From Hysterangium stoloniferum (taxonomy: Eukaryota > Basidiomycota > Agaricomycetes > Hysterangiales > Hysterangiaceae), in NCBI GenBank assembly GCA_015178975.1, contig WHVD01000169.1, positions 105,332-169,331 of the forward strand: DNA of 64,000 nucleotides, written 5' to 3'. Below are positions 21,111-33,150 of this stretch, piece after piece. Each line of letters begins with the position of its first letter. Position 1 is the stretch's first letter. The notes under the pieces are model-generated. The model saw only the letters and a program-made list of their open reading frames with translations, was not told the origin of the DNA and did not search any database. A program made the translations under genes and the position numbers.

Positions 21111-24100
21111 ATGCCTCTACCAACAGAGCCGGACCCTTCAGGAACTGACACAGACACAGACACTGAATATCCTGTAGGACAAACATACCTCCCACACTAC
21201 AAGCCACTGCCAACACACCAAGGCAAGAAGCAAAAGATGCCACAAACCGAAAGAACTGAGCCCATAGCAGAAGTAAAGGTCAGTAAGCTAAAGGAATGCC
21301 CGATGCTTACGGCCGGACACTACACACCCCTTGTACACCAAAATTGGTCAACCGCTTGTCGCCGATACATGAAGTTTGGAGAAAGGAAACCTGAGGAGAT
21401 CGTTCGCTATGTAGCAGACGCGATGATGGAGCTGCGACTCATGGCCTGGTACCAGGGTGATCAAACACGAATTGATGCCCTCACCCTGGAGAAATACCTT
21501 GAAGAACTTGCATCCATCACTCTTGAAAAAAACTGGGCACACCTTATTCGGGAAAGGATCCTCACCACCCATCAAGGTGGACAAAAATTCATAGACTGGA
21601 AAATCGAGATGGAAAATCTCAATGCAATCCTCACCACTTCGGCCAAATCTTTCGCACTCTCATCAGTTGCCCTGAAGATACAACTTGAGGCCAATTTAGA
21701 CAAAGCACTGAAACGTAACCTCCTTGTTGAGCCTATTTCCTTGACGGAACTTGCAGCATGGGCTAGCAAAGTCAAGGAGCGTGACGAATGTGTTCGTGAG
21801 CAACAGGAAATTGTCCAAGAACAGATCCTTGCCAACAATGCCTCCTGCGCTCTCCGTCACAATGAAAGGAAAGACATAGCCTCATGACTTTCAGACCCGC
21901 CCTCTAGTTCTAATTCCACCAACAAGACCCCTAGTATAAAACTCCCCAGGCTGACTGACGAAGAAAGGAAGCTTCTTCTAGACCACAAGGGATGCACACG
22001 GTGCCGTGTCTTCTATGCAGGACATCGATCTGACACTTGTCCAATGAAAGCCAACAATTCATGGCCCGAGGCGACAACTTACAAAACACTTACAGTATCA
22101 ATGGCCTGAGCCGCCGCACCTCGCACTACTGCTGGCCTTGCCATAGCCAAGATTGAAGAATATCCTGATGAGGACACTGATACGTGCGTTGTCCCTACAC
22201 CATATTCCCCCTTCACGGTCCCACATCTCTATGCACCAGTGGAGCTTATGGGGCCTCTCATTTCCGACTTTCCCCTCTCAATAAGAGCACTTCTTGACAT
22301 AGGCTGCCCCTCTACAGTGATTAGTGAGGCCCTAGTGTTACAGCTAGGACTCCGACGATTTACCCTACCTGAAGAGGAAGATAACCTGTCATCGCTGTCG
22401 GAAACACCTTTGAAGTGCAGAGAGTTTGTGAAATTGCAAGTTACCTCAGGAAGGGGGTTGTGGCAGTCGGGAGTCTTTAGGGCTAAAGTAAATAGTGGTT
22501 TACCTGTACCACTCATTCTCAGAATGCCATTTCTTTCTTCCCATCACATTGTAATTGACACAACTGAATGAACAGCACATGACAAGAGGGTTGGCTATGA
22601 TCTGGTCAACCCAAAGATTCCCAAGCCAAGTATAGAACAAGGATCCACACACAAACAAACCAAACCAGCCAGACAACCTACACCCAGTAAGGTGACATCG
22701 GAGCCACCATTAGCTGCATACCTCATGCCGGCCCCCATTATGGCAGCTGTGCATGAACATATTGAGACTCTTGCCATCCAAGAAACATTGGCAAGGAAGG
22801 ACATAGAATTCAAATGTACCTTTGTGGACTGTTTTCCAATAAGGTTACCCGACACAGCTGATATACCTACTCACATCTACCATTGAATATGCCTAAAGGA
22901 CCCCTCCAAGGTAACCAAGGGACGGGGATATTCAGCCCCGAAGAAATTCCATGATTCCTGGAAGCTCTTACTTGAGGAACACCTAGCATCAGGGCATATC
23001 CGGCCATCCTCTTCAGAATATGCCTCCCCTGCCTTCTGCGTCCCAAAATACCGCAATGGGGTCCCAGTCTTCGACATCCCACCATGGTGGGTAAACGACT
23101 ACCACGAGCTGAACCAAAACACCATCTGGGACAAGTATCCCCTCCCTCGGGTAGATGACATCCTCTCGGACTGTGGCCGAGGGACAATCTTCGGGAAATT
23201 AGACATGACCAATTCATTCTTCCAGACTAGGGTACACCCAGATGACATACACCTTACAGCTGTGCGCACCCCTTGGGGACTCTATGAGTGGACGGTAATG
23301 CCCATGGGAGGCTGTAACGCACCATCTACACATCAGAGACGCATGACAGATGCTTTACGACACCTCTTGGGCAAGATTTGCCACGTCTATCTGGATGATA
23401 TCATTATATGGTCAAAGACCATAGAAGAACATGAGAGAAATGTGGCCATGGTATTACAGGCACTCTGGATGGCCAAACTGTACTGCAATGCAGATAAATC
23501 CATCCTTTTCGCAACAGAAATCTCCTTCCTTGGGCACCAAATTTCAGGTGCGGGGATCTGCCCAGACACATGAAAAACTGAGCGCATTATCAATTGGCCT
23601 CAGCCCACAACTGCCACCAATGTTCGAGGATTTCTGGGACTCACCAGATACGTATCAGCATTCCTCCCTGCATTAGCAGAACATACCTGTTATGTATTTT
23701 ATTAGTTTTCTACCTTTTAAGTCCCCCAAAAGCCGAAATAGCCAAAATGGCTTGTGAAATGTACTTATATTGCGATGATAAAATTTGTATAAATATCTTT
23801 TAAATTTTGTTGAATTTCTACAATTTATTTTACATTTTTATCTTAAATATTGAAGAAGTTATGAATTTATTCTTTTTTAACTAAATACTATCAAACCGGC
23901 CACCAGGCGCTAATTACACAACGCGCGAGAAAATCATGTGACAGTCGTCACAAAAAGGCGCGACGGTCACAAGGCGCGACGGTCACAAAGCGCGACGGTT
24001 ACATAGTGTGACAGTCACACGGCGCGATGATCACAAAGGCGCGCGGATGACATACACGAAAGGCGCGCGGATGACATACACGAAAGGCGCGGGAATAGAT

Positions 24101-27100
24101 TACATCATCATGTATGCTATTGTAGAAAAAACCGGAAATTCCTGGAGCATTCCAGAAGCTTCCCCAGAAATAGCTAAATTAGGATAGTAATGATGTAATA
24201 TGTCTCAAAAATGTCTCACATTTTATTGTATATAAGGAGCTCTGCTCCAGCCGTGAAAATATAACTTTTTATCCACCCACATCTGTGTGTTACTGCAGCA
24301 AGCAGGCTATTCCACCCCTATCAGGGCTGTTGGACTTTTAATTCCACCTCTATTTGAGTTGTTGGAAACCTTTGCCACCTCGGTTAGAGTTGTTGGCCCA
24401 AGTAGTTCACCTTGTCACCTCAATCTGAGTTGTTGACTTATTTGTTCCCCCTTGCCACCTCTTAATTGAGTAGCTGGCTTTATTACTTTTTCTAACTTCT
24501 ATTTAAGTTGTTGGAATCGTTGCCACCTCGGTTAGAGTTGTTGGCTATCAACCAAGTAATAAATAAATTGTTTGTTTTATTGTTTGAAATTAGAATATAA
24601 TTCTAATTTCTCCTGGTTTGGCTTATAATTAAATACTGAGAATATTCTTGCAGAATCATACAGACTACATTAAGATCCTGATAAGTTAGTATCACAGTAG
24701 ATCCAGTAGATTAATTTAAATAAAGCATATATTGCCAAATATTGTTTTATTCTATAGTTGATCTTTTGACCTGTTTATTAATATTTTTACTGTTTGATAA
24801 ATAGTATAAAATATATATACACTAGCTAGAATCGAAGTTGAATCTAGTTTTGGAATCAGTAAATTGTTATTCATATTTTAGTGGTTGTTTTCACAGAAAA
24901 AGAACAAGCTTACATAAGCAGCTCTCAAAAACCTTCTTTGCGAAGTAGGGTGCATATATTCAAGTAAACTCTTGACTTCAGGGGTTCTAAGTCTATTAAG
25001 GCTGCCACTGATTAATATCAAATACTTAAATTATTTTACCTTGTTGTGAATTGAGTATTTGCACACTTTGATAGAGCATTGGACTCCTTTTTCCAGAAAA
25101 TAGTATTAAAATAAGTCTAATACATTACAATACCAGTGTGCTCACCCCACTAACCACAAGGGACTGTGATCACCAATTCCCGGCATGGACCTCACAGGAG
25201 CAGACTGTCTTACAGTTATAAACTACAAGTACCCCACCAGAAGGATTTTTGTAACCATGGATGCCAGTGACAGGCGCACTGGTGCAGTCCTCAGTTTCGG
25301 CAAGGAATGGGCCACAGCAAGACCAGTCGCTTATGACTCCTACCAGCTCAACCAGGCTGAAAAGAACTACCCCGTACATGAAAAGGAACTATTAGCAATC
25401 ATAAAGGCCCTTAAAAAGTGGCGTACAAGCTTACTAGGTTGTCATTTCAAGATCTACACCGATCACCGCACCCTGGAGTATTTCCAGTCCCAAAAGGACA
25501 TGTCCCGCCGACAGATGCGGTGGTCTATGTACCTTGCTGATTTTGATTTTGAAATAGTCTATATCCGTGGTGAGGATAACTCTGTCGCCGATGCCTTGTC
25601 ACGCATGCCCGAGAGTGAACCAGATGCCTTGCAGGCTGCCTGTGCTTTGGCACACACACGTTCGCCACCAAGAAAGCTTGCATGTGGTACCTTCAGCATC
25701 AGCACAGACTCCTCACTGTTGGCAAAGATCCGCCAGGGATACCTCACCGATGACTTCTGCAAACAGTTGCAACAAGACATCACCACAGGGAGCATCGAAG
25801 GTGCATGAGAAGACTCGGGTCTCCTATATGTTGGGTGCAGATTGGTCATTCCCCGGGACATCACCATATGGAAAACACTTTACCACCTCGCCCATGACAC
25901 TCTTGGTCATTTTGGGTTTGACAAGAGCTACGAGTCACTTCGACACTCCTACTACTGGCCAAATATGCGACGGGATTTGGAGTCGGCCTACATACCTTCC
26001 TGTACAGAATGCCAGAGGAACAAGGACCGCACTAGGCAGCCCAGCAGTCCCCTACACCCCCTCCCAGTGCCAGATAACCGTTTCGACACAGTGGCCATTG
26101 ACTTTGTGGGGCCACTCCCGGAGGAGAATGGGAAGGATACAGTCATGACTATGATGGACACCTTGGGAGCAGATATCCGCCTTGCCGCCATCCACTCCTC
26201 GTACACCACCGCACAGGTAGCGGTGGTCCTCTTTGATGAATGGTATTGCGAAAATGGTTTGATGCTCCACATTGTCTCGGACCGTGACCCCCTTTTTACA
26301 TCTGCACTCTGGAATGCGTTGCACAGACTATCTGGTGTGAAACTGAAGATGTCCACTGCATACCACCCACAAACTGATGGCTCCAGCGAGCGGACGAACA
26401 AGACCTTGAACCAAGTCATCCGTTATCATGTCGACATAAATCAGAAGGGTTGGACAGCACAGCTGCCCCGTGTCCACTTTGCCCTGATGAACACAGTCAA
26501 CACATCAACAGGTTTTTCTCCCTTCCAGCTAAAAACTGGCCGCTCCCCCCGTATCATTCCACCCCTCACACCTTTAAGTGATGCGGCAAGCCCCGCAGAG
26601 ATCTCAGCCCATGAGATCATGCGCCGTTTGGAACTCGACGTTCAGGAGGCACAGGACAGCCTTACAGCAGCAAAAATTCGCCAGGCTTATCATGCCAACG
26701 AACATCGCGCTACAGAAATACCGTACAAGGTGGGGGATTTAGTCATGTTGTCTACTACACACCGCCGCCGTAACTACAAGCGTAGGGGGAAGAAGTGGGC
26801 TGCCAAGTTCATGCCCCGTTTTGATGGCCCCTATGAAGTCACTCAGGTTTTCCCGGAGAAATCCATCTACACCCTACGCCTGCCCAACAACCCTACATCA
26901 TTCCCCGGTTTCCACTCAAGCCTCCTGAAGCGCTTCATCCCAAACGATCCATCCCTCTTCCCCCACCGGGAACTCATTCGCCCAGGCATGGTCATCACTG
27001 AAGACGGCTCTGCAGAGACCCTTATCGACAGGATTGTAGATGCACGCTGCTGTGGCCGCGGGGCTCAATACCTTGTGCGATGGGTAGGTTTCGGAAAGGA

Positions 27101-27185
27101 TCACGATGAGTGGCTCCCCTGCAGGGCCCTTGAGGACACAGAGGCCTTAGATGTCTGGGAGAATGAGAATGGGTTAGAAATTTAA
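21111..27185 (+). pseudogene. gag-pol: Gypsy B gag-pol, in-frame TGA codons and a nested LTR
   Basis: A single frame carries gag (21111-21900), a CCHC knuckle (CTRC..H..C near 21990-22035), a protease with LLDIGCPSTVIS (near 22290; D-I-G), RT with YLDDIIIW (near 23390), RNase H (TMDASDRRTGAV near 25255; TDHRTLEYF near 25460; VADALSR near 25585), integrase (zinc domain 25890-26020; AIDFVGPLP near 26095; SDRDPLF near 26275; SSERTNKTL near 26385) and a C-terminal chromo-like module (QYLVRWVGFGKDHDEW near 27070-27115). TGA stops at 21885, 22107, 22569, 22884, 23571 and 25806 all fit CGA. The 1442-bp solo LTR splits RT from RNase H, with a small deletion or frameshift near 25190. Confidence 0.92.
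23688..25129 (+). repeat. Solo LTR of 1442 bp with internal minisatellites
   Basis: TGTTATG at 23688 to CATTACA at 25129, bounded by ATACC (23683-23687, 25130-25134), the mark of LTR-integrase insertion. Inside are about five GCGCGAC-GGTCACA units (23945-24035), then GCGCGGATGACATACACGAAA units (24038-24090), then several diverged CCACCTC..GAGTTGTTGG units (24310-24545). A TATATAAGGAG promoter-like box is near 24227. No coding frame. It interrupts Gypsy B pol. Confidence 0.85.
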
Positions 27186-27214
27186 GCTACGGAAGTTTTT
27201 AGAGGGGGGAGGGG

Positions 27215-27550
27215 TGTAATCCTGGCCACCTTACCACACATACAGAGCCGCATCCTGACCCCTGACCACTGACCGCACTCCTATGGTTCCCCTGATCGAG
27301 CCCAACCCGAGATCAGACTCAATAAAGATTCGAACCCTTTTTCTTTTCTCTTTCCTTCCCCTTCCCTACCACGATCTAGACTCTCAGTCCTGCTTGTCCA
27401 GAATTCCCCTTGTCGTGAATACTCAATGGTTCTCTATTTTATATATATTAGTTAGACGTCACATCTGTTTTGTAGTAGGAAATCACTCACAACATGATAC
27501 TTTTGTCCTGTCCGTTACCGACCGAGTGAGGCTGATACCACAGCCTTACA
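27215..27550 (+). repeat. 3' LTR of Gypsy B (336 bp)
   Basis: Same ends and length as the 5' LTR; about 98% identical by eye. Confidence 0.95.
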
Positions 27551-28168
27551 GTTCCAATCCCAGCAACTTTCCACCTTCCTCATGCAATGTTGCTTTAATT
27601 TCCAAGATCAATCCACTGCATTCTCCATGGACTCCCGAAAAGTCAATTACACACTCTCATACCTCTTGGGATCTGCTTTGAAATGGTTTGAACTGGCTTT
27701 TAGTGGACTTTCTGAGGAAGAGCCACTCTGGCTTGAATATTGGGATGCTTTTGTTGAGGAACTAGAAACAAACTTTGGCCCGTATGACCTGACCAGAGAA
27801 GGCAAGAATAGCCTCACCAATCTTTGCATGAAGGACAGCCAGTGCATCATGGACTATATTGTCCAATTCAATAATCTTGCAGCTTGTTGTCAATGGGGCA
27901 ATCCTGCTCTCCACCACCAGTTCTATGCAGGTCTGCCATCCCACCTCAAAGATGAAGTCTCGAAAGGAGAAGATGGCAAACCAAAAACACTGTCCCATAT
28001 GTACATCAAGGCTCAGAAGGCAGATGCACACTGTTGGGAATGTCACGCAGAGGTTGCCCACAAGACCTCCGTGGACAAGGTCAACAAGTCCATGGCCAAC
28101 AAACCCAAGAACAACACCTCATCCACCAGCAACCAAAAATCTGATCGAAAGAATGATAAAAAGTCTTC

Positions 28169-28169
28169 C

Positions 28170-28204
<35 letters not shown>

Positions 28205-28205
28205 A
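28169..28205 (+). repeat. CAA microsatellite inside Gypsy C gag
   Basis: About 12 tandem CAA units encoding polyasparagine in the gag linker. Confidence 0.9.
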
Positions 28206-28528
28206 GGCCAGCAGTCCAGCAAGCAAACCAGAAAACCCGACCTTACAGGCAAGCTCAGACCTGATGGCAAACTTACCCCACAGGAAAGGCAGCAGTGTAT
28301 AGACAATAGTCTTTATCTCTTGTGTGGAAATGTCAGTCATCGAGTTCTGTAATGTCCATTGGTGAAAGCAAACTCTGCAAAAGGTCATACAGCCAAGACT
28401 TCCTCCACAAAATCCCCATCAAAGGACAAACTGGCTTCTGATGCAAAAAAGAGTAAGCAACCCCACAGACTCCATGCAGGTTGGGGGTTGCATTACCTCT
28501 CCATGCATTCATGAGTTTACTCATCTTA

Positions 28529-29194
28529 GGAGGGTGTTTATAATTACTATAATCTCAAATATTTACTAATAAAAGTCTTATTTTTACAAAACTCTATCTT
28601 TAAATAGTGACATCTATTCTGAAACAATTATATCATCAAAAAACAACCATCAGAAATAGTTCTCCATATTACATCTTATAGTTATTTAACAAATTACATT
28701 GTATATAATTTCCTTCCTTTTACAGATGCCTACTAATACTTTTATTAGTACTTTGTTTTTTAAAAGTTGTAATGTAGTTATTTCCATGTAAAATATGTAA
28801 AATATTATTGGAAATTTTTCATACCATAGCTGTCTTTATTAAGTAAAACCCCCTATATATTCTGGGTATGTTGAATCAAGTAGAAATCTGTTCAGATCAA
28901 CAGACCCATTTTGATGTAATACATATGTATTTAGAGATGTCAATGACATATATATGTATGAAATGGACCATTTAAAAGGACATGCTTTTTGAAAGTCTTA
29001 ATGCTTTAATCTACTAAACTCTTTTATAATCTATTCAGCTTTTGAAAGATGATTTGTTTCATAATATACCAATAAGTTTTAAACATTCCTAAAGTTTTAA
29101 AAACCAAATTATGTTTGAATCACATCCCAGATGTTTAAATGACCTTTAGAGTATATTAGAATTTTGTATACTTAATAGTTTTCAAACATTCTCC
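28529..29194. mobile_element. PIF/Harbinger-like MITE, copy 1 (666 bp)
   Basis: The ends GGAGGGTGTTTATAA and (inverted) GGAGAATGTTTGAAA form imperfect terminal repeats resembling PIF/Harbinger termini. TTA flanks the left end and TAA the right. The AT-rich interior has no gene. A second full-length relative is at 31621-33150, where the flanks are exact TTA. It interrupts the tail of Gypsy C. Confidence 0.65.
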
Positions 29195-29197
29195 TAA

Positions 29198-29773
29198 GTT
29201 CTGGATCTCTGGGCGGATTCTCTGGTGGATATTCTGGACACTTCCCAGTAAATGCCCACAGAGTTCTGGAGGATTAGTCCAGGGAATTTCTGGGGATTAG
29301 TTTGGGGAGTATTGGAATATATATGTACCAGAGTGCAGAATGGACTTGGCTTCAGCTTATGTGCTGTGCCCTCATGCACTCACTTGGGTGTCCATATTTC
29401 AGAGGGCAGATACTGCATATCTGGAGTGTTTACAGATACTCAGAGTTCCTGGGGGCTCTGGATGTCCGGAGTCCAGAGAGTTCCAGATATTGAGTGGATA
29501 GAGAGAACAAAGGAGAAGGTTAACTAAGTTGAGATTAAAACTGAAGAGTAAGTACATGACTTTGGAAGACTATATAGATGTTCCAATAATTGTACTACAA
29601 ATCTATAAGTATAATAAGACAGATTAGGATGAAGATTCTGAAATGGGAATACAACAAGAACAATAAACAAATGAATGAACATCTGTCAACCAGTCAGTTA
29701 CCAAATGTGGAACAAAGGAAGTGAGTCGGAATGTCCACTGACATCTGATAATATCCAGAAATGGATCCTAACA
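29198..29773 (-). repeat. Minus-strand gypsy LTR relic
   Basis: Complement of the Gypsy D-type LTR. It begins TGTTAGGATCC at 29773 and shows the LTR hairpin at 29348-29370. It resembles 55440-55830 read in the other orientation. Confidence 0.6.
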
Positions 29774-30358
29774 CTATAGTGACTAAGTGTGCATATTTCC
29801 AGGAAAGCCATGGGTTCTGGGTAAGTCAGAACAATGGCATAGAGAAGGGTTGACAAGGATGATCTGGTGAAGGTTGGGCCATGGACCAAAGTATCATATG
29901 CCAGGAGTCTGGACACTTGGAGATACTAGTTGGGGAAGGGTGGAGTCTGATGGGTTCTGGGTTGTAACAGGAGGTGTCTAGTCGAGGGCAGAATACCAGA
30001 ATGGGATGTGAAGGGTACTTGAGGATAAGGGTCAGGTTCTGGGTCGGGTTCTGGTGGATTCTCGATCTTGATACTAGTCTGGAAGATGTTTTGGAACCTG
30101 ATATGATTTCTGGGGAATACTCCATGGAGTCTCCAGGAATGGATCTTCACACCTGTCAACACAGTTTGCTTCTTGATCAGCCTTCTAATCATCTGTTACA
30201 CCTTTGTATAAAGTTTCTACCATGTATGCTACTATTCTTCAGTTCAAATATCAACTTAGATTATCCCCATTTAGTCTTCAGCCACTTACTCTTGCTCTAA
30301 TACTCTCAAAGAAGTTGTCAGAAAACCATGACTCTCTCCCCTATGACTCTTAGTATTT
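29774..30358. other. Old LTR-like sequence, no gene
   Basis: No coding region supported. The part 30190-30358 matches the module at 8927-9100 (TTTGTATAAAGTT, CAACTTAGAT). Bases 30354-30358 (TATTT) are the left target duplication of the next element. Confidence 0.4.
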
Positions 30359-31104
30359 CAGAGCCCACCTAGCTCAACCCCTCCCCTGACAGGTCACGTG
30401 GATACACATGATCACATGACAGTCAATAGAAAAGTGTCGCGTAGCATACGTCTGTACCACACAACATATGGACCTACATGAGCACTCTCCACCTCCATCC
30501 CATCCACGGGGCCTAATCGCAGTTTTCTGGTCCGGTCTCCCTCTACGCACGATCCATTTGACTCTCAGGCGGAGTCGGAAGACCCTATAACCCCTTCAGC
30601 CCTCTCCTCGCCATGCTTGTCATCAGACCGAGCGCTGTCTCCAGAACCATCGGACGGTTCAACCTCGCCCCGCGAGGTGTGCTTTAGCAATACACCCCAC
30701 TTCCTGGTATCCGACTCTCGCTCCGAATTTGAGAATTTCAATGCTGGGGGTAAATGCAAGACCAGGGCGTCGCTGGCGGCCGCTCAGAAATGAGCGAAAA
30801 CTCTTCTGACTGACTGCGAAGATTAAGCTATCTTGTTTTTTGGATTTTGACTCTTTTTAATTTGGTGTGCTTTTAGAGTGTTACGATTACAGCCCGCATT
30901 CCTGGGAATAGCCTGTACTAGTGAACGTAGTGATATAATAGAGATATCATTTTATGAATTATTCAAATATTGATAAGAAAAACATGGCCATTCATGGGTT
31001 GATTAATACAAGGGCAAACATAGATAACATACAATAGATAAGATATTCACGTGTTGGATCACGTCACGTAACCTGTCAGGGGAGGGGTTGAGCAAGGGGT
31101 GCTG
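30359..31104. mobile_element. TIR-bounded DNA element, 746 bp, class unknown
   Basis: The left end CAGAGCCC..GCTCAACCCCTCCCC and right end (inverted) CAGCACCCCTTGCTCAACC form terminal repeats with a near-perfect ~29-bp core (GCTCAACCCCTCCCCTGACA, then GGTYACGTG). TATTT flanks both sides (30354-30358, 31105-31109), and an uninterrupted relative of the flank exists near 9085. The interior is CpG-rich and carries a non-TE-looking reading frame. No transposase is present, so it moved with help from elsewhere. Confidence 0.65.
30482..30793 (+). CDS. Open frame without ATG inside the 746-bp TIR element
   Basis: 103 codons open from a stop at 30479 to TGA at 30791-30793, without an ATG. The translation is Ser/Pro/Asp-rich and low-complexity (SEDPITPSALSSPCLSSD near 30570-30620), ending SRSEFENFNAGGKCKTRASL. 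GC-rich third positions and retained CpG look like a host gene and unlike the AT-rich repeats around it. The absence of a start suggests the last exon of a captured gene. A frame on the opposite strand is also open, so direction is uncertain. No family recognised. Confidence 0.4.
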   Translation, partial: ALSTSIPSTGPNRSFLVRSPSTHDPFDSQAESEDPITPSALSSPCLSSDRALSPEPSDGSTSPREVCFSNTPHFLVSDSRSEFENFNAGGKCKTRASLAAAQK

Positions 31105-31447
31105 TATTTCAGCCCTCTGGTTGATTGAGCTAAGTGTTGTCTTTAGTCTTTATTTACTATCCACTCTGCTTGAAATACTGGAGCACCTTAACAGTTCATA
31201 TGAGGTGTAACACATACATTGAAGGCAAGCTCCACCTGTTTTATAGAGCTACACCCCCCAACTAGTATGATCTCTATCATTGGCCCCCCCCACCTGGAGC
31301 CTCCTTGACCACCTTGCATACATACATAGATCTTAACACTTCCTGTGTTTGTTCCAATCCATCTTGACCCTTGTCCCTAGTATGGTATGCCTGGTCTTTT
31401 CTAGTAGTTTGCCCATTTTGTCATCCATCTGTAAGCCCCAAGCTTAA
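31105..31447. repeat. Old LTR-derived segment related to 9070-9310
   Basis: Shares the AACTAGTATGATCTCTAT and GGAGCCTCCT blocks with 9070-9310, and has a degraded copy of the LTR hairpin near 31204. No gene. Confidence 0.5.
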
Positions 31448-31620
31448 CACTTAGTCCAATGTAAATCTGGTTTTATCCTGATAAATCCACCTTACTCCAA
31501 ATGCAAATATACCTGTATCCTGATAAATCTACCTTAGTCTCAATGCAGATTTGGTTTTATTCTGATAAATCCACCTTACTCCCAATGCAGATCTGGTTGT
31601 ATCCTGCTAAATTCCCCTTA

Positions 31621-33150
31621 GGAGGTTGTCTGTAATCATTATGATATCAAATGTTTACTAATAAAAGCAATGTTGCTACAAAACTTCATCTTTAAATAGT
31701 GGTATATATTCTGAGACTATTATATTGTTAAGAACCAAACACCATGAGAAACAGTTCTCCATATTACATCCTATACAATTCAGAGTCAATTAATAGAACT
31801 TATGTATTGTATATGGTTTTCCAAGTTATGTAAATACTTGCTTGTTAGGACTGGAAAGCCTGCCAGACTCCAGACCTCATCCTACATGCACTTGACTCTC
31901 TATACCAGGGTACTGTTAGGACCAGAAAACCCACTGGGCTCTGGGACCCTGCCTAATAGGCACCTGACCTCTGTCTCATGCATCAGTCATTGGACAACCC
32001 ACGTATGTCAAGCCTGTCTATTCCCAACCCTCTGTGTCTCATGCATCAGTCATTGGACTCTGCTGGGACCTATGCATGTCAAACCTGTCTATATCTGACA
32101 CCATTTCACACACCAGTCATCGGACTCCACCCAGAGAACCCATCAGCTCTCTAACTGAGCCCCACTCCCATTATGGTCAAATGACCTGTCATGTTTCGGA
32201 CTCCACCCTGATTCCATTCCATCCCTAACACCTAGTTTGGTGTTTATTCACCCTGATTCATGTTTGCTTGTTTAGGCTTTCATTATTACTGGATTTGGTA
32301 TTGCATACATTCCACAGTCTATGTATATGGTCTAGCTGATATCTGTACATACAATCTGGTCAGAAAATCAACTAAGTTTCCTCAGTAACTCTAAGCACAT
32401 ATGTATTCTACTCTATCTCCACCTTTCATCTTAGAACACAACAGTCTCAATCTCATCAGAGGCTGTGGGCTTTCCTCCTGACCCCTGACCCCTGACCTAT
32501 CACCTATCACCTATCGACCCCATTGACTACACCCAGGCTCCCTGGGTTTCCCAGCTGCCTGTCAGAAATTGGACACCATGATCTTGCAAGGGTGCAGCCT
32601 ATAAGCTGAAGCCAAGTCCTACTGGATTATCCATGGGTTTCTCTGGAAACCCTCCACTAAGCTCTGCATGCATCCTTAACACTTGCTCATACTTTTGTTG
32701 GTACTTATGTTTTTTAAAAGCTAAACTGTAGTTATTTCCTAGTAAAATATGTGAGATATCATTGGAAATTTTTTGTCCTGTGGCTTCCTTGGTTGGGTGA
32801 AACCACCTATATATTCTTGGTATGTATGTTGAATCAAGTAGAAATCTGTTCAGATTGACAGACCCATTCCAATGTAATATATATGTATGTATTCAGATAT
32901 GTCAATGACATGCATGAAATAGACCATTTAAAAGGATATGCTTCTTAAAAGTTTTGATGCTTGAAACTACTAAACTCTTTCATAATCTATTCAGGTCCTG
33001 AAAGATGCTTTATTTCATAATATACAAATAAGTTTTAAACATTCCCAAAGTTTGGAAGACTAAATTAGGTTTGAATCACATCCCAGATGTTTAAATGACA
33101 TTTAGAGTATATTAAAATTTGATATACTTAATAGTTTTTAGATATCCTCC
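31621..33150. mobile_element. PIF/Harbinger-like MITE, copy 2, split by a solo LTR
   Basis: Same family as 28529-29194, with ends GGAGGTTGTCTGTAA and (inverted) GGAGGATATC. TTA lies on both sides (31618-31620, 33151-33153) and joining the flanks gives an uninterrupted satellite unit, which confirms both boundaries. Without the LTR insert it is about 685 bp. No gene. Confidence 0.7.
31843..32681 (+). repeat. Solo gypsy LTR, 839 bp, CpG-depleted copy
   Basis: TGTTAGGACTGG to TCCTTAACA, with CTTGCT on both sides (31837-31842, 32682-32687). Alignable throughout with the LTR at 16626-17451, but nearly every CpG of that copy reads TpG or CpA here. The LTR hairpin is at 32591-32613. Confidence 0.85.

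Larger units (their letters stand above)
20610..27550 (+). mobile_element. Complete Ty3/gypsy element B with nested solo LTR
   Basis: Identical-length 336-bp LTRs (20610-20945, 27215-27550), polypurine tract AGAGGGGGGAGGGG before the 3' LTR, and GTTCC on both sides (20605-20609, 27551-27555). Without the 1442-bp insert it is about 5.5 kb, with gag-pol in one frame. The LTRs differ at 7 sites, all transitions at ancestral CpG. It inserted into the gag of Gypsy C. Confidence 0.95.
20241..28353 (+). pseudogene. gag: Gypsy C gag, split by Gypsy B
   Basis: The frame starts MPPRRRAP at 20241, reaches EPFMGS at 20609 and is then cut by the 6.9-kb Gypsy B. After the duplicated GTTCC it resumes at 27556 with a one-base shift. 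It shows the gypsy gag core (FLMQCCFNF, ALKWFELAFSG, LETNFGPYD, YIVQFNNLA), a lysine/asparagine linker and an incomplete knuckle (CGNVSHRV) near 28327. A run of CAA repeats (28169-28205) encodes polyAsn. Homology peters out by about 28500 where a MITE begins. Gag packages element RNA; this copy cannot work. Confidence 0.85.

Noticed and set aside
28043-28388. Leucine/valine-rich minus-strand frames suggesting a membrane protein
   Set aside because: They are the complement of the polyAsn/Lys linker and CAA repeat in Gypsy C gag.
28535-29188. Reading this repeat as an LTR (TGT..ACA ends after a purine tract)
   Set aside because: The second copy at 31621-33150 has exact TTA flanks outside GGAGG.. 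inverted ends, and removing it restores a satellite unit, so a TIR element fits better.
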